A stretch of DNA of 64,000 bases from assembly GCF_900115005.1 (NCBI RefSeq), contig NZ_FOUY01000026.1, forward strand, positions 1 to 64,000, written 5' to 3'. A program made the translations under genes and the position numbers. Within the stretch, counting starts at the first letter, position 1. Every line of letters starts with the position of its first letter. Origin of the DNA: Pseudonocardia ammonioxydans (GTDB taxonomy: Bacteria; Actinomycetota; Actinomycetes; Mycobacteriales; Pseudonocardiaceae). Positions 17,300 to 26,230 of this stretch are shown piece after piece. The notes under the pieces are model-generated. The model saw only the letters and a program-made list of their open reading frames with translations, was not told where the DNA came from and made no database searches.

Positions 17300-17788
17300 A
17301 TGGCCCAGTACACCCGCACCACCAACGCTCCCACCGACGACGGGACCGGCATCGTGGTCTTCCTGATCGGCATGCGCTTCACCAGGCCCTGGCGGGTCGA
17401 CGCCTGGCTGCCGGTGTTCCTCGCGATGCCGCGGATGCTCGCCGAGCTCGCCAAGGATCCGGGGTCCGGCCTGCTCGGGCACCGGCTGGTACTGGGCGGC
17501 GACGGCCCGCTGGTGATCCAGTACTGGCGGGACCGCGAGTCGCTCTACGCCTACGCCGGCGACACCGGACGGCTGCACCGCCCGGCGTGGGCGGCGTTCA
17601 ACCGGCGGGCCCGCCGGGTGCCCGGCGCGGTCGGGATCTGGCACGAGACGTTCGTGGCGGGCGAGTTCGAGAGCATCTACGGCGACATGCCGCCCACCGG
17701 GCTCGCGAAGGCCCTGGGAGCACGCCCGATCGACCCGGCCACCGAGGGCGGCCGGCGGCGCCTGGCCGCCACCCGCCGGACGGCCTGA
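17300..17788 (+). CDS. DUF4188 family protein
   Basis: The 162-residue soluble protein matches the DUF4188 pattern: VFLIGMRFTRPWRVDAWLPVF near residues 20-40, LLGHRLVLGGDGPLVIQYW, LHRPAWAAFNRR near 95, and the end region GIWHETFVAGEFESIYGDMPP. The family has a ferredoxin-like dimeric alpha/beta-barrel fold and is sometimes called monooxygenase-like; no reaction is proven. GGAGAGGA precedes the ATG. An inverted repeat just upstream may be an operator. Confidence 0.8.
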   Translation: MAQYTRTTNAPTDDGTGIVVFLIGMRFTRPWRVDAWLPVFLAMPRMLAELAKDPGSGLLGHRLVLGGDGPLVIQYWRDRESLYAYAGDTGRLHRPAWAAFNRRARRVPGAVGIWHETFVAGEFESIYGDMPPTGLAKALGARPIDPATEGGRRRLAATRRTA

Positions 17789-17899
17789 CCGGCGCCGCAC
17801 GACCCGCCGCGACCCGGCGGTGCGAACCGGGCCGGGTCGCCCACACGGCCCGCGACCCCGGGAACCCCTCGATCTCCCGGGGGCGGCGGGCCGCGTGAC

Positions 17900-19033
17900 C
17901 TACAGGATCCGGCGCACCGGTCCGATCCGGCGCAGCGCCGCGGCCGCGGTCCAGCACAGCGGCGCGGCGAGCGCGAACAGGATCAGCGCCTTGACCGCCG
18001 CGGGTGCCGTCACCGCCGCCAGCGCCACACCCAGCCAGGCCACGATCGGCGCGTGCAGCACGTACACCGCGTAGGCGTTGGTCGACAGGAAACGCGCCCG
18101 CGGGCCGGGGCGGTCCAGCCACCGCCGCGCGGCGACCAGCACCACCACGATCGCGCACAGCGCGAACAACCCGTGCAGCACTGCCGCGACGGCCGAGATC
18201 GCGGTACCGCCCCCGGCCGCCGCCTCGCCCCCGAGCAGGCCGACGCCGACCAGCAGCGGCGCAAGGAGCACCGCGATCACGGCGGCGGTCACACCGGTCC
18301 GCGGGCGCAGCCGGTCGAACCAGCCGCGGCGGCCGCCCGCGACGCCGAGCGCGAAGCACAGCGCGTACTGCGGCAGGGAGCCGGCCGACGGCAGGACCGT
18401 CCAGAACGTGCCGTTCGGGACGACGACCCACCACGCCCAGGTCACCGCACCGAGCGCGAGACCCGCTGCGGCGATCGCGAGCACGCCCGGCACCCGGCCC
18501 GGCGCGCCACCCGGGCGCAGCGCACCCGCCGCCCGCAGTCCGGCGTAGACCAGCGAGAACACCAGCAGCAACAGCACGAACCACAGTGGACCGGGGTCCA
18601 GCGCGGTCAGCGCGAACCACAGCGGGTTCTCCTGCCCGCCGGCCGCCGGCAGGTAGTAGATCGGCTTGAGCAGGAGCACGAAGGCCAGGAACGGCACCCC
18701 GAGCCTCAGCAGCCGACCGCGCACGAACCCGGCCACACCGTGCCGGTCCACCGAGCCCGGCACGAACCAGCCGGAGATCAGGAAGAACGCCCCCATGAAC
18801 CAGGCCTGGTTCAGCACGACGACCAGGTCCAGCAGCGAGGCCGACCCGTCGGCCGGCGGTTCGTGATACGTCCAGGCCGGGATGTGCGAGTAGGTGACGG
18901 CGCAGTGGTGGACGATCACCAGCGCGGTCAGCACCACCCGCACCGCGTCCGGCCACGCCGTGCGGAATCCGGGCAGCGCCCCCTCGGCCCCCTCGGCTCC
19001 GGCGGGCCCGGCCCGCTCCCCCGTCGTCGTCAT
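17900..19033 (-). CDS. Acyltransferase family 3 membrane protein
   Basis: The 377-residue protein has about ten hydrophobic segments and belongs to the acyltransferase-3 family that acylates sugars, lipids or antibiotics at the membrane. The early segment VVLTALVIVHHCAVTY holds the family's conserved histidine, and GAFFLISGWF and RLLRLGVPFL follow as expected. Its ATG at 19033 overlaps the stop of a TetR gene (ATGA), so the pair is one operon and the TetR protein probably controls it. The acceptor is unknown. Confidence 0.85.
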   Translation of the reverse strand: MTTTGERAGPAGAEGAEGALPGFRTAWPDAVRVVLTALVIVHHCAVTYSHIPAWTYHEPPADGSASLLDLVVVLNQAWFMGAFFLISGWFVPGSVDRHGVAGFVRGRLLRLGVPFLAFVLLLKPIYYLPAAGGQENPLWFALTALDPGPLWFVLLLLVFSLVYAGLRAAGALRPGGAPGRVPGVLAIAAAGLALGAVTWAWWVVVPNGTFWTVLPSAGSLPQYALCFALGVAGGRRGWFDRLRPRTGVTAAVIAVLLAPLLVGVGLLGGEAAAGGGTAISAVAAVLHGLFALCAIVVVLVAARRWLDRPGPRARFLSTNAYAVYVLHAPIVAWLGVALAAVTAPAAVKALILFALAAPLCWTAAAALRRIGPVRRIL

Positions 19034-19659
19034 GACCCCTCCCCCTCAGGTCGTCGGATCGCCGCCACCATCAGGTCGGCGAGTTCCTCGGCGTACGCGA
19101 CGAGATCGGTCCCGGGATGGGCGATCCAGTACACGAACATCGAGTCCAGTGCGGACTGCACCGTCACCGCCATGACGCGGTGGTCGAACCGGCGGACCTC
19201 GCCGGCGGCCTCGGCCCGGCCGTACATCCACTCCAGACCGCGGTACAGCTCCTCGTTGTCGGCCATGCCGTACCGCAGCCGGCCGTCCTTGCGCCGCAGG
19301 TGCGTGACGATCTCCCCCACCGCCACCAGCTCGTCGCGGTGCTCCCGGCCGTCCCGGGCGACGGCGAGCACGTGTGCCCGCACCGTCTCCAGTGGACCGA
19401 GGCCCTCGAGCTGCGGCAGCACACGTTCGGCGATGCCGGTGTAGATCGCAGTCACGCACTCCTCCATCAGCTCCTCCTTGCCGGAGAAGTGGTAGGAGAT
19501 GACCCCCTTCGAGATCCCCGCGGTGCGCGCGATCGCCGCCAGGGACGTGTTGCCGAAACCCTCCGCCGCCAGGGTGGCGACGGCCGCCTCGATGATCTGC
19601 CGTCGCCGCGCCTGCTCGATGAAGGTCTTCTGGCCTGTCGTCCCGGAATCTGACCGCAC
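19030..19659 (-). CDS. TetR-family transcriptional regulator
   Basis: The 209-residue protein has an N-terminal helix-turn-helix (about residues 15-60; RRRQIIEAAVATLAAEGF, then ISKGVISYHFSGKEELMEE) and a helical ligand domain. The GTG at 19659 starts about seven bases after a TAAATT -10 element, so the message is probably leaderless. A perfect palindrome lies in the promoter spacer, which suggests autorepression. It is translationally coupled to the acyltransferase gene. Confidence 0.9.
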   Translation of the reverse strand: MRSDSGTTGQKTFIEQARRRQIIEAAVATLAAEGFGNTSLAAIARTAGISKGVISYHFSGKEELMEECVTAIYTGIAERVLPQLEGLGPLETVRAHVLAVARDGREHRDELVAVGEIVTHLRRKDGRLRYGMADNEELYRGLEWMYGRAEAAGEVRRFDHRVMAVTVQSALDSMFVYWIAHPGTDLVAYAEELADLMVAAIRRPEGEGS

Positions 19660-19666
19660 GGCCAGA

Positions 19667-19695
19667 AATTTAGCTGTCCGGACAGAGCGGGTCAA
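19667..19695 (-). promoter_or_regulatory. TetR promoter with palindrome in the spacer
   Basis: On the minus strand, TTGACC (19690-19695) and TAAATT (19667-19672) are spaced by exactly 17 bases, near-consensus for the primary sigma factor. The spacer contains CTGTCCGGACAG (19674-19685), a perfect 12-bp palindrome. A repressor there would block polymerase directly. Confidence 0.7.
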
Positions 19696-20018
19696 CACGG
19701 TTCCCTCCGACGGCCCGGCGCCGGGGTGCGGTCGGAGCGGCCGCGGGTCGGGGCGAGGGCACGGAGCAGGCCGTGATGCCGAGCAGGCCGTGATGTGGAG
19801 CAGAGCCGGGCCGTGGGCCGAACCGGGTACGGGTCGGCGCAGCCCGCGGGGCCGGGCCCGGCGCGCATCAGCGCAGGCGGCTGAGGTCAGGACCGCTGGG
19901 GTCGGGTCCGGGTACGGGTCGGGCCGCGCACAGGACCCCACCGATGTGGGGCGGGAAGAGTGCGGGCGGGACCGTGCAGGTCAGGACCGATGCGGGCCGG
20001 GGTCCGGCGCCGCGCCGG
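19696..20018. other. Gene-free stretch with short direct repeats
   Basis: I see no credible gene in these 323 bases. They contain a direct repeat GAGCAGGCCGTGATG at 19764-19778 and 19781-19795 (17-bp period) and several GGTCGGGTCC-like G/C-rich runs. The left end includes upstream promoter DNA of the TetR operon and the right end is the 3' flank of the molybdoenzyme gene. No terminator-quality stem-loop was found. Confidence 0.6.
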
Positions 20019-22406
20019 TCACGGCGCGGCGTGCACCCCGACCTCGGGCGGGTCGTGCGGGTACCGGGAGACGGCGACGGCACACAGCTGGCCGCTGCAG
20101 CCCTGGGCCAGTGCCGAGGTCCCGCGGTCCCGGGTGAGGACGTTCGGGTTGCCGTGCACGCACAGCCCGTCGTCGCCGTGGCCGGGACGCTCCGGGTCCG
20201 GGCGCGGGTCCCACCAGGCACCGGTGGGCAGCTGCACCACCCCGGGCCGGATGTCGTCGGAGAGCCGGACCGCGGCCAGGCAGGCCCCCCGGTCGTTGTG
20301 GATCCGCACGACGTCGCCGTCGACGACGCCGATCCCGCCGGCGTCGGCCGGGTGGATGCGCACGACCTCGCGCCCGGAGCGCTTGGCCGCGGCGGAGTGC
20401 GCCCCGAAGTCCAGCTGGGAGTGCAGCCGGGTGGCCGGCTGGTTGGACACCAGCCAGAACGGGTGCCGCTCGTCGGGGGCCTCGGTGGGCTCCAGCCAGG
20501 CCGGGTGTCCGGGATGGTCGGCGAGGCCGTGCCCGGCGATCGTGGCCGACCCGACCTGCACCTTCCCCGACGGCGTCGGCAGCGGGCTACCCTGCGGGTC
20601 GGCCCGGAACCGGGCGAGGACACCGCCGTCGTCGGGCCGCTGCGGGAGCTCCAGCTCGCCGCGCTCCCAGAACTCCTCGAAGTCCGGGGCGTCGAGCCCG
20701 CGGTCGGCGAGTGCCTTGCGGGTGCGGTCGTACATGTGGACCAGCCAGTCGTGCGCGGTCCGGCCCTCGGTGAACTGCTCACCGTGCCCCAGCCGCCCCG
20801 CCAGGTCGGCGAGGATCTCGTAGTCGTCGCGGGCCTCGCCGTGCGGCGGCACGAGCTGTTTCATCGCGACGACCAGCGGGTCGGAGCTGGTGGCGCCGAT
20901 GTCGTCGCGCTCGATCGTCATCGTCGAGGGCAGCACGACGTCGGCGTGCCGCGCCGTCGCCGTCCACATCGGATCGTGGACGACGAGGGTGTCCAGCTCG
21001 GCGACGGCGCGGCGCAGCCGGCGCAGGTCCTGGTGGTGGTGGAACGGGTTGCCGCCGGCCCACCAGGCCATCCGCACGTGCGGGTAGGTGCGCTCGGCGC
21101 CGTCGTAGACGTAGGTCCCGCCCGGGTCCAGCAGCATGTCCGCGACCCGGGCCACCGGGATGAACGAGCCGACCGGGTTCGGGGCGCGGGAGAACGTCGG
21201 CACCGGCACCGCGTTGCGGGTGCGGCCGTAGTGCCCGAGCGAGCCGAGCCCGTAGTTGAACCCGCCGCCGGGCAGCCCGATCTGGCCGAGGACGGCGGCC
21301 AGCGCCGTCCCGCCCCACACCGGCTGCTCGCCGTGCTCGGCGCGCTGCAGCGACTGGGCCACGGTGACCAGGGTGCGGCCGTAGGCGATCCGCCAGGCCA
21401 GCTCCCGGATCGTCGACGCGTCGATCCCGGTGATCGCGGCCGCCCAGCCGGCGTCCTTGACCGGTGCCGCGAACAGGTGGTCCCGCAGCTGCTCCCAGCC
21501 GTCGCAGTGGGTGGCGAGGAACTCGGCGTCCTCGCGTCCCTCGGCGACGACGGTGTGCATCAGGGCGAGCATCAGCGCGACGTCGGTCCCGGGCCGGATC
21601 GGCAGCCAGGTCGCGTCGAGCTCCTCCGGCAGGTCCGGACGCAACGGGCTGACCAGCACGAACACCGCGCCGCGGTCGCGGGCGGCGCGCATGGCGCCGC
21701 GTTCGACGTGCCGGCTCACACCTCCGGCGGCGATCGCGGAGTTCTTCAGCGCCATCCCGCCGAAGGCCAGCACGGTGTCGGTGTGCGCGGCGACCTGCTC
21801 CCAGGTGACGGCGTAGCGGGTGACGGCGTCGAACGTGCCCAGGACCTGCGGGAGGAGCACCTCGGCCGCGCCGCCGGAGTAGGTGTTGACCGAGCGCGTG
21901 TAGCCGCCGGTGACCGCGAGGAACCGGTGCAGCTGCCCCTGGGCGTGGTGGAACCGGCCGGCCGAGGCCCAGCCGTAGGACCCGCCGTAGACGGCCGCGT
22001 CGCCGTAGGTGCTGCGGACCCGCCGGGTCTCCTCGGCCAGCCGGTCCAGCACGGCGTCCCAGGAGACCGTCAGGTAGTCGTCCCGGCCGCGGGCCGGGTC
22101 CCGGCCGGGGCCGCGCTCCCACCATCCGCGCCGGACCGCGGGCGCGGCGACCCGGGCCGGGTGCCCGACGGCGGCCGGGACGTTGTCCAGCACCGGTGAC
22201 GGGTCCGGGTCACCGGGGTGCGGGCGGACCCGCAGCCGGGCCCCGTCGTAGCGCGCCCGGAACACGCCCCAGTGCGCGCTGTGGGTCTTCTCGGTGCCGG
22301 GGTCCCGGGTACCGGATCCCCCCGGGCCGGCGGGTGCTCCGGCCGCTTCGTTGGTGTCGATGGTCCACTCCGCACGCGTCGATCCGTCCCGGCAGCCGCT
22401 GCCCAC
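20019..22406 (-). CDS. Molybdopterin-dependent oxidoreductase, BisC/TorA-like
   Basis: From the GTG at 22406 the protein is 795 residues, close to biotin sulfoxide reductase (BisC). It belongs to the DMSO-reductase family bound to bis-MGD. THSAHWGVFRARYD near residue 45, YGGSYGWASAGRFHHAQ, the NTYSGGAAEVLLPQ region whose serine is the likely molybdenum ligand, and SNQPATRLHSQLD near residue 665 all fit. There is no N-terminal Fe-S cysteine set and no Tat signal, so it should be cytoplasmic and reduce S- or N-oxides. The start is uncertain because the frame stays open for 120 more codons across the divergent gene. Confidence 0.88.
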   Translation of the reverse strand: MGSGCRDGSTRAEWTIDTNEAAGAPAGPGGSGTRDPGTEKTHSAHWGVFRARYDGARLRVRPHPGDPDPSPVLDNVPAAVGHPARVAAPAVRRGWWERGPGRDPARGRDDYLTVSWDAVLDRLAEETRRVRSTYGDAAVYGGSYGWASAGRFHHAQGQLHRFLAVTGGYTRSVNTYSGGAAEVLLPQVLGTFDAVTRYAVTWEQVAAHTDTVLAFGGMALKNSAIAAGGVSRHVERGAMRAARDRGAVFVLVSPLRPDLPEELDATWLPIRPGTDVALMLALMHTVVAEGREDAEFLATHCDGWEQLRDHLFAAPVKDAGWAAAITGIDASTIRELAWRIAYGRTLVTVAQSLQRAEHGEQPVWGGTALAAVLGQIGLPGGGFNYGLGSLGHYGRTRNAVPVPTFSRAPNPVGSFIPVARVADMLLDPGGTYVYDGAERTYPHVRMAWWAGGNPFHHHQDLRRLRRAVAELDTLVVHDPMWTATARHADVVLPSTMTIERDDIGATSSDPLVVAMKQLVPPHGEARDDYEILADLAGRLGHGEQFTEGRTAHDWLVHMYDRTRKALADRGLDAPDFEEFWERGELELPQRPDDGGVLARFRADPQGSPLPTPSGKVQVGSATIAGHGLADHPGHPAWLEPTEAPDERHPFWLVSNQPATRLHSQLDFGAHSAAAKRSGREVVRIHPADAGGIGVVDGDVVRIHNDRGACLAAVRLSDDIRPGVVQLPTGAWWDPRPDPERPGHGDDGLCVHGNPNVLTRDRGTSALAQGCSGQLCAVAVSRYPHDPPEVGVHAAP

Positions 22407-22458
22407 GCTATGCCGCGCGGGACCGCATGCGGAAGGGACGGTGCGGGAAGGTCTGGGC

Positions 22459-22974
22459 ATGACCACTTCCGCGGAACTGCTCGTCGACCACTTCGGCCGC
22501 ATCGACGAGCTGGTGCACGAGATCCTCGACGGCCTCACCGAGGCCGACCTCACCCGCCGCCCGGAGGGCGCCGGGCAGCCCGGCAATCCGATCGGCTGGC
22601 TGGTCTGGCACCTGCTGCGGGTCCAGGACGACCACCTGGCCGAGGCGTTCGACACCGGCCAGATCTGGATCGACGACGGCTGGGCCGAGCGGTTCGGACT
22701 CGACCTCGACCCGTTCGACACCGGCTTCGAGCACACCTCGGCCCAGGTCGACGCCGTCCGGACCACGACCGGGCTGCTGACCGGCTACGGCGAGGCGGTC
22801 CACGCCCGGACCGTCGAGCTGGTGGGCGCGCTGGCCGACGAGGACCTGTCGCGGATCCTCCCGCCGACCTACGGCGAGGGGATCAGCCTGGGTGAGCGGC
22901 TGGTCAGCGTGCTCGGCGACGACCTGCAGCACGCGGGGCAGGCGGCCTACCTGCGCGGGCTGTTCGGGGTGTGA
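22459..22974 (+). CDS. DinB-superfamily protein
   Basis: The 171-residue helical protein begins MTTSAELLVDHFGRIDELVHEIL and has the DinB/DUF664 layout, with histidines in WLVWHLLRVQDDHL near residue 55 and DDLQHAGQAAYLRG near residue 155 that fit the metal triad. Many actinobacterial members are thiol-dependent S-transferases that use mycothiol; which reaction this one catalyses is unknown. The ATG at 22459 follows GGAAGG. Its stop overlaps a possible GTG start of the next gene. Confidence 0.82.
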   Translation: MTTSAELLVDHFGRIDELVHEILDGLTEADLTRRPEGAGQPGNPIGWLVWHLLRVQDDHLAEAFDTGQIWIDDGWAERFGLDLDPFDTGFEHTSAQVDAVRTTTGLLTGYGEAVHARTVELVGALADEDLSRILPPTYGEGISLGERLVSVLGDDLQHAGQAAYLRGLFGV

Positions 22975-23000
22975 CCGCGCCGCCGCATAGGCTGACGCGG

Positions 23001-23924
23001 ATGCCCACCTCAGCCGTCCCCGACCTGACCGCGCTCGCGCTGCTCGTCGCCGTCGCCCGCACCGGTGACCTGGCCGCGGCCGCGCGGGAGTCCGGGCTGT
23101 CGGTGCAGGCCGCCACCGCCCGGATCCGGGCGGTGGAGCAGCAGGTCGGCGCCCGGGTCGTGGAGCGCGACCGGCGCGGGCGGCGGGCCGGGCGGCTCAC
23201 GTCCCGGGGCGTGCTGCTGGTCGAGTGGGCGGGCCCGCTGCTCTCCGCCGCCGACGACCTCGGCGTGGCGGTCGCGGCGTTGCGCCCGGCCCGCGACGGC
23301 GGGGAACCGGTCGTGCCGGTCGCGGTGGCGAGCGCCGCGGAGGGGCTCCTCCCGGGCTGGCTGGCCGAGCTCAACGGCCACGCCGGTGCGAGCCGCGTCG
23401 TGCTGGTCGACACCGCCGACCCGGCGGGCGCGGTCCGCGACGGCTCCGCCGCCGTCGGCATCGTGGAGACCGCCGGGCCGCTGCCCGGCCTGCACGCGGC
23501 GACGGTCGCCACCGACACCCTCGTGCTGGTCGTGGCCCCGGGCCACGCGTGGGCGGGCGGCCCGGGCGTCGACGCCGCCGAGCTGGCCGGCACGAGGCTG
23601 GTGACCCGGCTGCCGGGCAGCGGTTCCCGGCCCGCGCTGGCGGCCGCACTCGCCGCGGCGGCGCCGGACGCCCCGGTCGCCGCGCCGGCGCGCGAGCTGG
23701 CCGCCGACACCGCCGTCCGCTCGGCCGTACGGGCCGGCGCCGGCCCCGCGGTCCTCCCGCAGCAGGTGGTCGCCGCCGACCTCGCGGCCGGGCACCTGGT
23801 CGAGGTCGCGGTGCACGGCGCCGATCTCGGCCGCGAGTTCCGTGCCGTCTGGCAGGAGGGCACCTCACCGCAGGGGACGGCCCGGGACCTGCTCCGCATC
23901 GCCACCGGCGGCCGGATCCGCTGA
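23001..23924 (+). CDS. LysR-family transcriptional regulator
   Basis: The 307-residue protein has a LysR-type winged helix (residues about 5-65; LVAVARTGDLAAAARESGLS, then ATARIRAVEQQVGARVVERDRRG) and a co-inducer domain. Two starts are possible: GTG at 22971, overlapping the DinB stop, or ATG at 23001, seven bases after TAGGCT. The second fits a leaderless transcript and the usual LysR N-terminus, and is used here. Its 3' end overlaps the convergent MFS gene by 60 bases. The target is unknown. Confidence 0.83.
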   Translation: MPTSAVPDLTALALLVAVARTGDLAAAARESGLSVQAATARIRAVEQQVGARVVERDRRGRRAGRLTSRGVLLVEWAGPLLSAADDLGVAVAALRPARDGGEPVVPVAVASAAEGLLPGWLAELNGHAGASRVVLVDTADPAGAVRDGSAAVGIVETAGPLPGLHAATVATDTLVLVVAPGHAWAGGPGVDAAELAGTRLVTRLPGSGSRPALAAALAAAAPDAPVAAPARELAADTAVRSAVRAGAGPAVLPQQVVAADLAAGHLVEVAVHGADLGREFRAVWQEGTSPQGTARDLLRIATGGRIR

Positions 23925-25145
23925 GCGGGCCCGGCGGAGGGCGAGCCCGCCGATCCCGGCCGCGACCAGGCACGCCACCGCACCGAGGGCCAGGCCGCCA
24001 CGGCCGCCGAGCTGCTCGCTGACCCAGCCCGCGACCGGGCCGCCGATCGGGGTGGAGCCGAGGAACGCCACCGACCACAGCGCCATCACCCGGCCCCGCA
24101 TGCCCGGCGCCGAGGCCAGCTGCAGCGTGCTGTTCCCGCCGGCCATGAACGCCACGCTCGCCATGCCGACCAGCCCCATCGCGACCAGGGCGACCCACAG
24201 CACCGGTGCGAGCGCCGCCAGGCCCAGCACCACGCCGAACAGGGCCGCCGTCCGGACCAGCGAGGGCAGCCCGGTCCTCCCCCGCCCGGCGACCACGAGG
24301 CCGCCGACGACCGCGCCGACCCCCATCGCGCCGGTCAGGTAGCCGTAGGTCGCCGCGTCGCCGCCGAAGGTCTGCGACGCCACGACCGGCAGCACCACGG
24401 GGAACTCGTAGGCCAGGCAGCCGATCAGCGCCATCATCACCAGCGGCACGAACAGCTCGGGGTTGCCGCGCACGTAGGCCAGTCCCTCGCGCAGCTGTCC
24501 GGGCCCGCGCGGCGCGGGTTCGGCCGGGGTGAGCGCGGCGACGTCGAGGCGTAGCAGCGAGGTGACGACGGCGGCGAAGCTGGCCGCGTTGACCGCGAAG
24601 CACACGCCCGTCCCGCCGGCGACGATCACCAGCCCGGCGATCGCGGGCCCGACCGCGCGGGCCGCGTTGACCAGTACCGAGTTGAGGGTGACGGCGTTGC
24701 GCAGGTCGTCGCGCCCGACCAGCTCCTGCACGAACGCCTGCCGGGCCGGGTTCTCGAAGGCCTTGTTCAGCCCGAGCACGGCGGCCAGCACGTAGACGTG
24801 CCACAGCACGACCGCGCCGGTCAGTGTCAGGACCGCGAGCGCGAGCGCCTGCAGGCCCATGAGCGTCTGCAGCCCGATCATGAGCCGGCGCCGGTCGAGC
24901 CGGTCGGCCCAGACCCCGGCGTACGGGCCGAGCAGCAGCGTGGGCAGGGTCTGGATCGCGACCACGGTGCCGAGCACCGCCGCGGACCCGGTGAGCTCGT
25001 AGACCAGCCAGGACTGGCCGACCGACTGCATCCAGGTGCCGATCAGCGAGATCGACTGGCCGCCGAACCACAGCCGGTAGTTGCGCCCGGACAGCGCCGC
25101 GAAGGTGCGTTCGGAGAACGAGCGCACCGCGGTCCGGGCGCTCAC
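23865..25145 (-). CDS. MFS transporter, EntS-like exporter type
   Basis: The 426-residue membrane protein has about twelve hydrophobic segments and the features of MFS_3 exporters: GRNYRLWFGGQSISLIGTWM near residue 20, the loop GVWADRLDRRRLMI near 80, and NKAFENPARQAFVQELVG near 128. Such proteins export siderophores, drugs or metabolites. Its GTG at 25145 overlaps the stop of a MarR gene (GTGA), so expression is probably controlled by that MarR protein. The last 20 codons overlap the convergent LysR gene. Confidence 0.87.
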   Translation of the reverse strand: MSARTAVRSFSERTFAALSGRNYRLWFGGQSISLIGTWMQSVGQSWLVYELTGSAAVLGTVVAIQTLPTLLLGPYAGVWADRLDRRRLMIGLQTLMGLQALALAVLTLTGAVVLWHVYVLAAVLGLNKAFENPARQAFVQELVGRDDLRNAVTLNSVLVNAARAVGPAIAGLVIVAGGTGVCFAVNAASFAAVVTSLLRLDVAALTPAEPAPRGPGQLREGLAYVRGNPELFVPLVMMALIGCLAYEFPVVLPVVASQTFGGDAATYGYLTGAMGVGAVVGGLVVAGRGRTGLPSLVRTAALFGVVLGLAALAPVLWVALVAMGLVGMASVAFMAGGNSTLQLASAPGMRGRVMALWSVAFLGSTPIGGPVAGWVSEQLGGRGGLALGAVACLVAAGIGGLALRRARSADPAAGGDAEQVPGRPLR

Positions 25146-25582
25146 CGGGCGTCCTTGAGCGACGACGCGAGTGCCTCCAGGGCGGGCAGCGCGCCGCGCA
25201 GGCCGCCGACCTGGTCCGCGGTCAGGCCCTCGACGTGCTCGGCCAGCAACCGGCCGCGCTCCTCGCGCTGGCGCCGGTGCTCCGCGGTCCCCGCCGCGGT
25301 CGCGGCGACGCGCACGGCGCGCCCGTCGGCCGGGTCGGTGTCGCGCACGAGCAGGCCCGCGGTCTCGAGCTTGCCGGCGAGCCGGGAGAGCATCGTCGGG
25401 TTGAGGCCCTCGACGGCCGCGAGCTCCCCCATCCCGATCGGGCCGCGCACCACCACGGTCCCGAGCACCGAGACCTGGGTGCGCGTCAGGTCGGCCCCGC
25501 GGGAGTGCCGGTCCAGCCCGCGCGCGATCCGGGCCAGGACGACGCGGAGCCGGGCGAGTTCGTCGGGGTCCAGGTCGCCCAT
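25142..25582 (-). CDS. MarR-family regulator of the adjacent MFS gene
   Basis: The 146-residue protein has the MarR winged helix: MGELAAVEGLNPTMLSRLAGKL near residues 50-72 and the wing DTDPADGRAVRV near 82. The ATG at 25582 has GGAG four bases upstream; a GTG three bases earlier is also possible. A TTGCC-TATC-GGCAA inverted repeat lies 15 bases before the start, a textbook MarR operator position, so autorepression is likely. Stop/start overlap couples it to the exporter. Confidence 0.87.
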   Translation of the reverse strand: MGDLDPDELARLRVVLARIARGLDRHSRGADLTRTQVSVLGTVVVRGPIGMGELAAVEGLNPTMLSRLAGKLETAGLLVRDTDPADGRAVRVAATAAGTAEHRRQREERGRLLAEHVEGLTADQVGGLRGALPALEALASSLKDAR

Positions 25583-25596
25583 CACGCTCCATTTGT

Positions 25597-25610
25597 TTGC
25601 CTATCGGCAA
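25597..25610. promoter_or_regulatory. MarR operator candidate TTGCC-TATC-GGCAA
   Basis: Perfect 5-bp arms with a four-base centre lie directly upstream of the marR-MFS pair, next to an AT-rich ATATGC hexamer that may be the -10 element on the minus strand. The core matches the general TTGC-spacer-GCAA form of MarR sites. Confidence 0.65.
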
Positions 25611-25675
25611 GCATATACCCGGGCAGGATCGCGGGCAGCCGGGAGCGCGGCGGGGTGGAGCGGGCGGGCCGTGGG

Positions 25676-26140
25676 TCAGCCGGAGGCCGGGCCGGGGTCC
25701 TCGCGCAGCCGGGACGCGAGCCGCTGCAGGTCGTCCCGCAGCCGGAAGAGCTCGTCGATCTCCATCCCGGTCGCCCGGATGACCTCCTGCTGGGCATCGG
25801 CCGCCTGCTCACGCAGCGCCCGGCCCGCCTCGGTCAGCGAGATCTGGACGGTGCGCTCGTCGTCCGGCCGGCGGGCCCGGGTGATCAGCCCCCGCTTCTC
25901 CAGGCGGGCGAGCATCGGCGAGAGCGTCCCGCTGTCGAGGAACATCCGGTCACCCAGCTCGCGCTGGGGCACCGAGTCCTCGGCCCACAGCACCAGCAGC
26001 ACCGCGTACTGGCTGTAGGTGAGCCCGATCGCGTCGAGCACGGGGCGGTAGCACCCGGTCATCGCCCGGGAGGCCGAGTGCAGCGCGAAACAGAGCTGCT
26101 CGTCGAGCGCCAGCGGCGCGACGCGTGCCGGACGGTCCAT
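25676..26140 (-). CDS. OhrR-like MarR-family peroxide sensor
   Basis: The 154-residue protein has LCFALHSASRAM at residues 16-27, matching the OhrR signature with the redox-active cysteine (Cys17), then GLTYSQYAVLLVLW near residue 40 and the winged helix with MFLDSGTLSPMLARLEKRG near 70. OhrR represses organic hydroperoxide resistance genes until its cysteine is oxidised. A second cysteine at position 30 could form a disulfide. The ATG at 26140 lies six bases after TACGCT, a leaderless pattern. No ohr gene is adjacent. Confidence 0.85.
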   Translation of the reverse strand: MDRPARVAPLALDEQLCFALHSASRAMTGCYRPVLDAIGLTYSQYAVLLVLWAEDSVPQRELGDRMFLDSGTLSPMLARLEKRGLITRARRPDDERTVQISLTEAGRALREQAADAQQEVIRATGMEIDELFRLRDDLQRLASRLREDPGPASG

Positions 26141-26230
26141 CCGGACAGCGTAGGACCCCGCCCACCGGAGGACATCCCGCGGCGAACGCCGGCCGGCGCC
26201 GTCACGTGCGGTGCCGTCGTGTGGTGCCGG

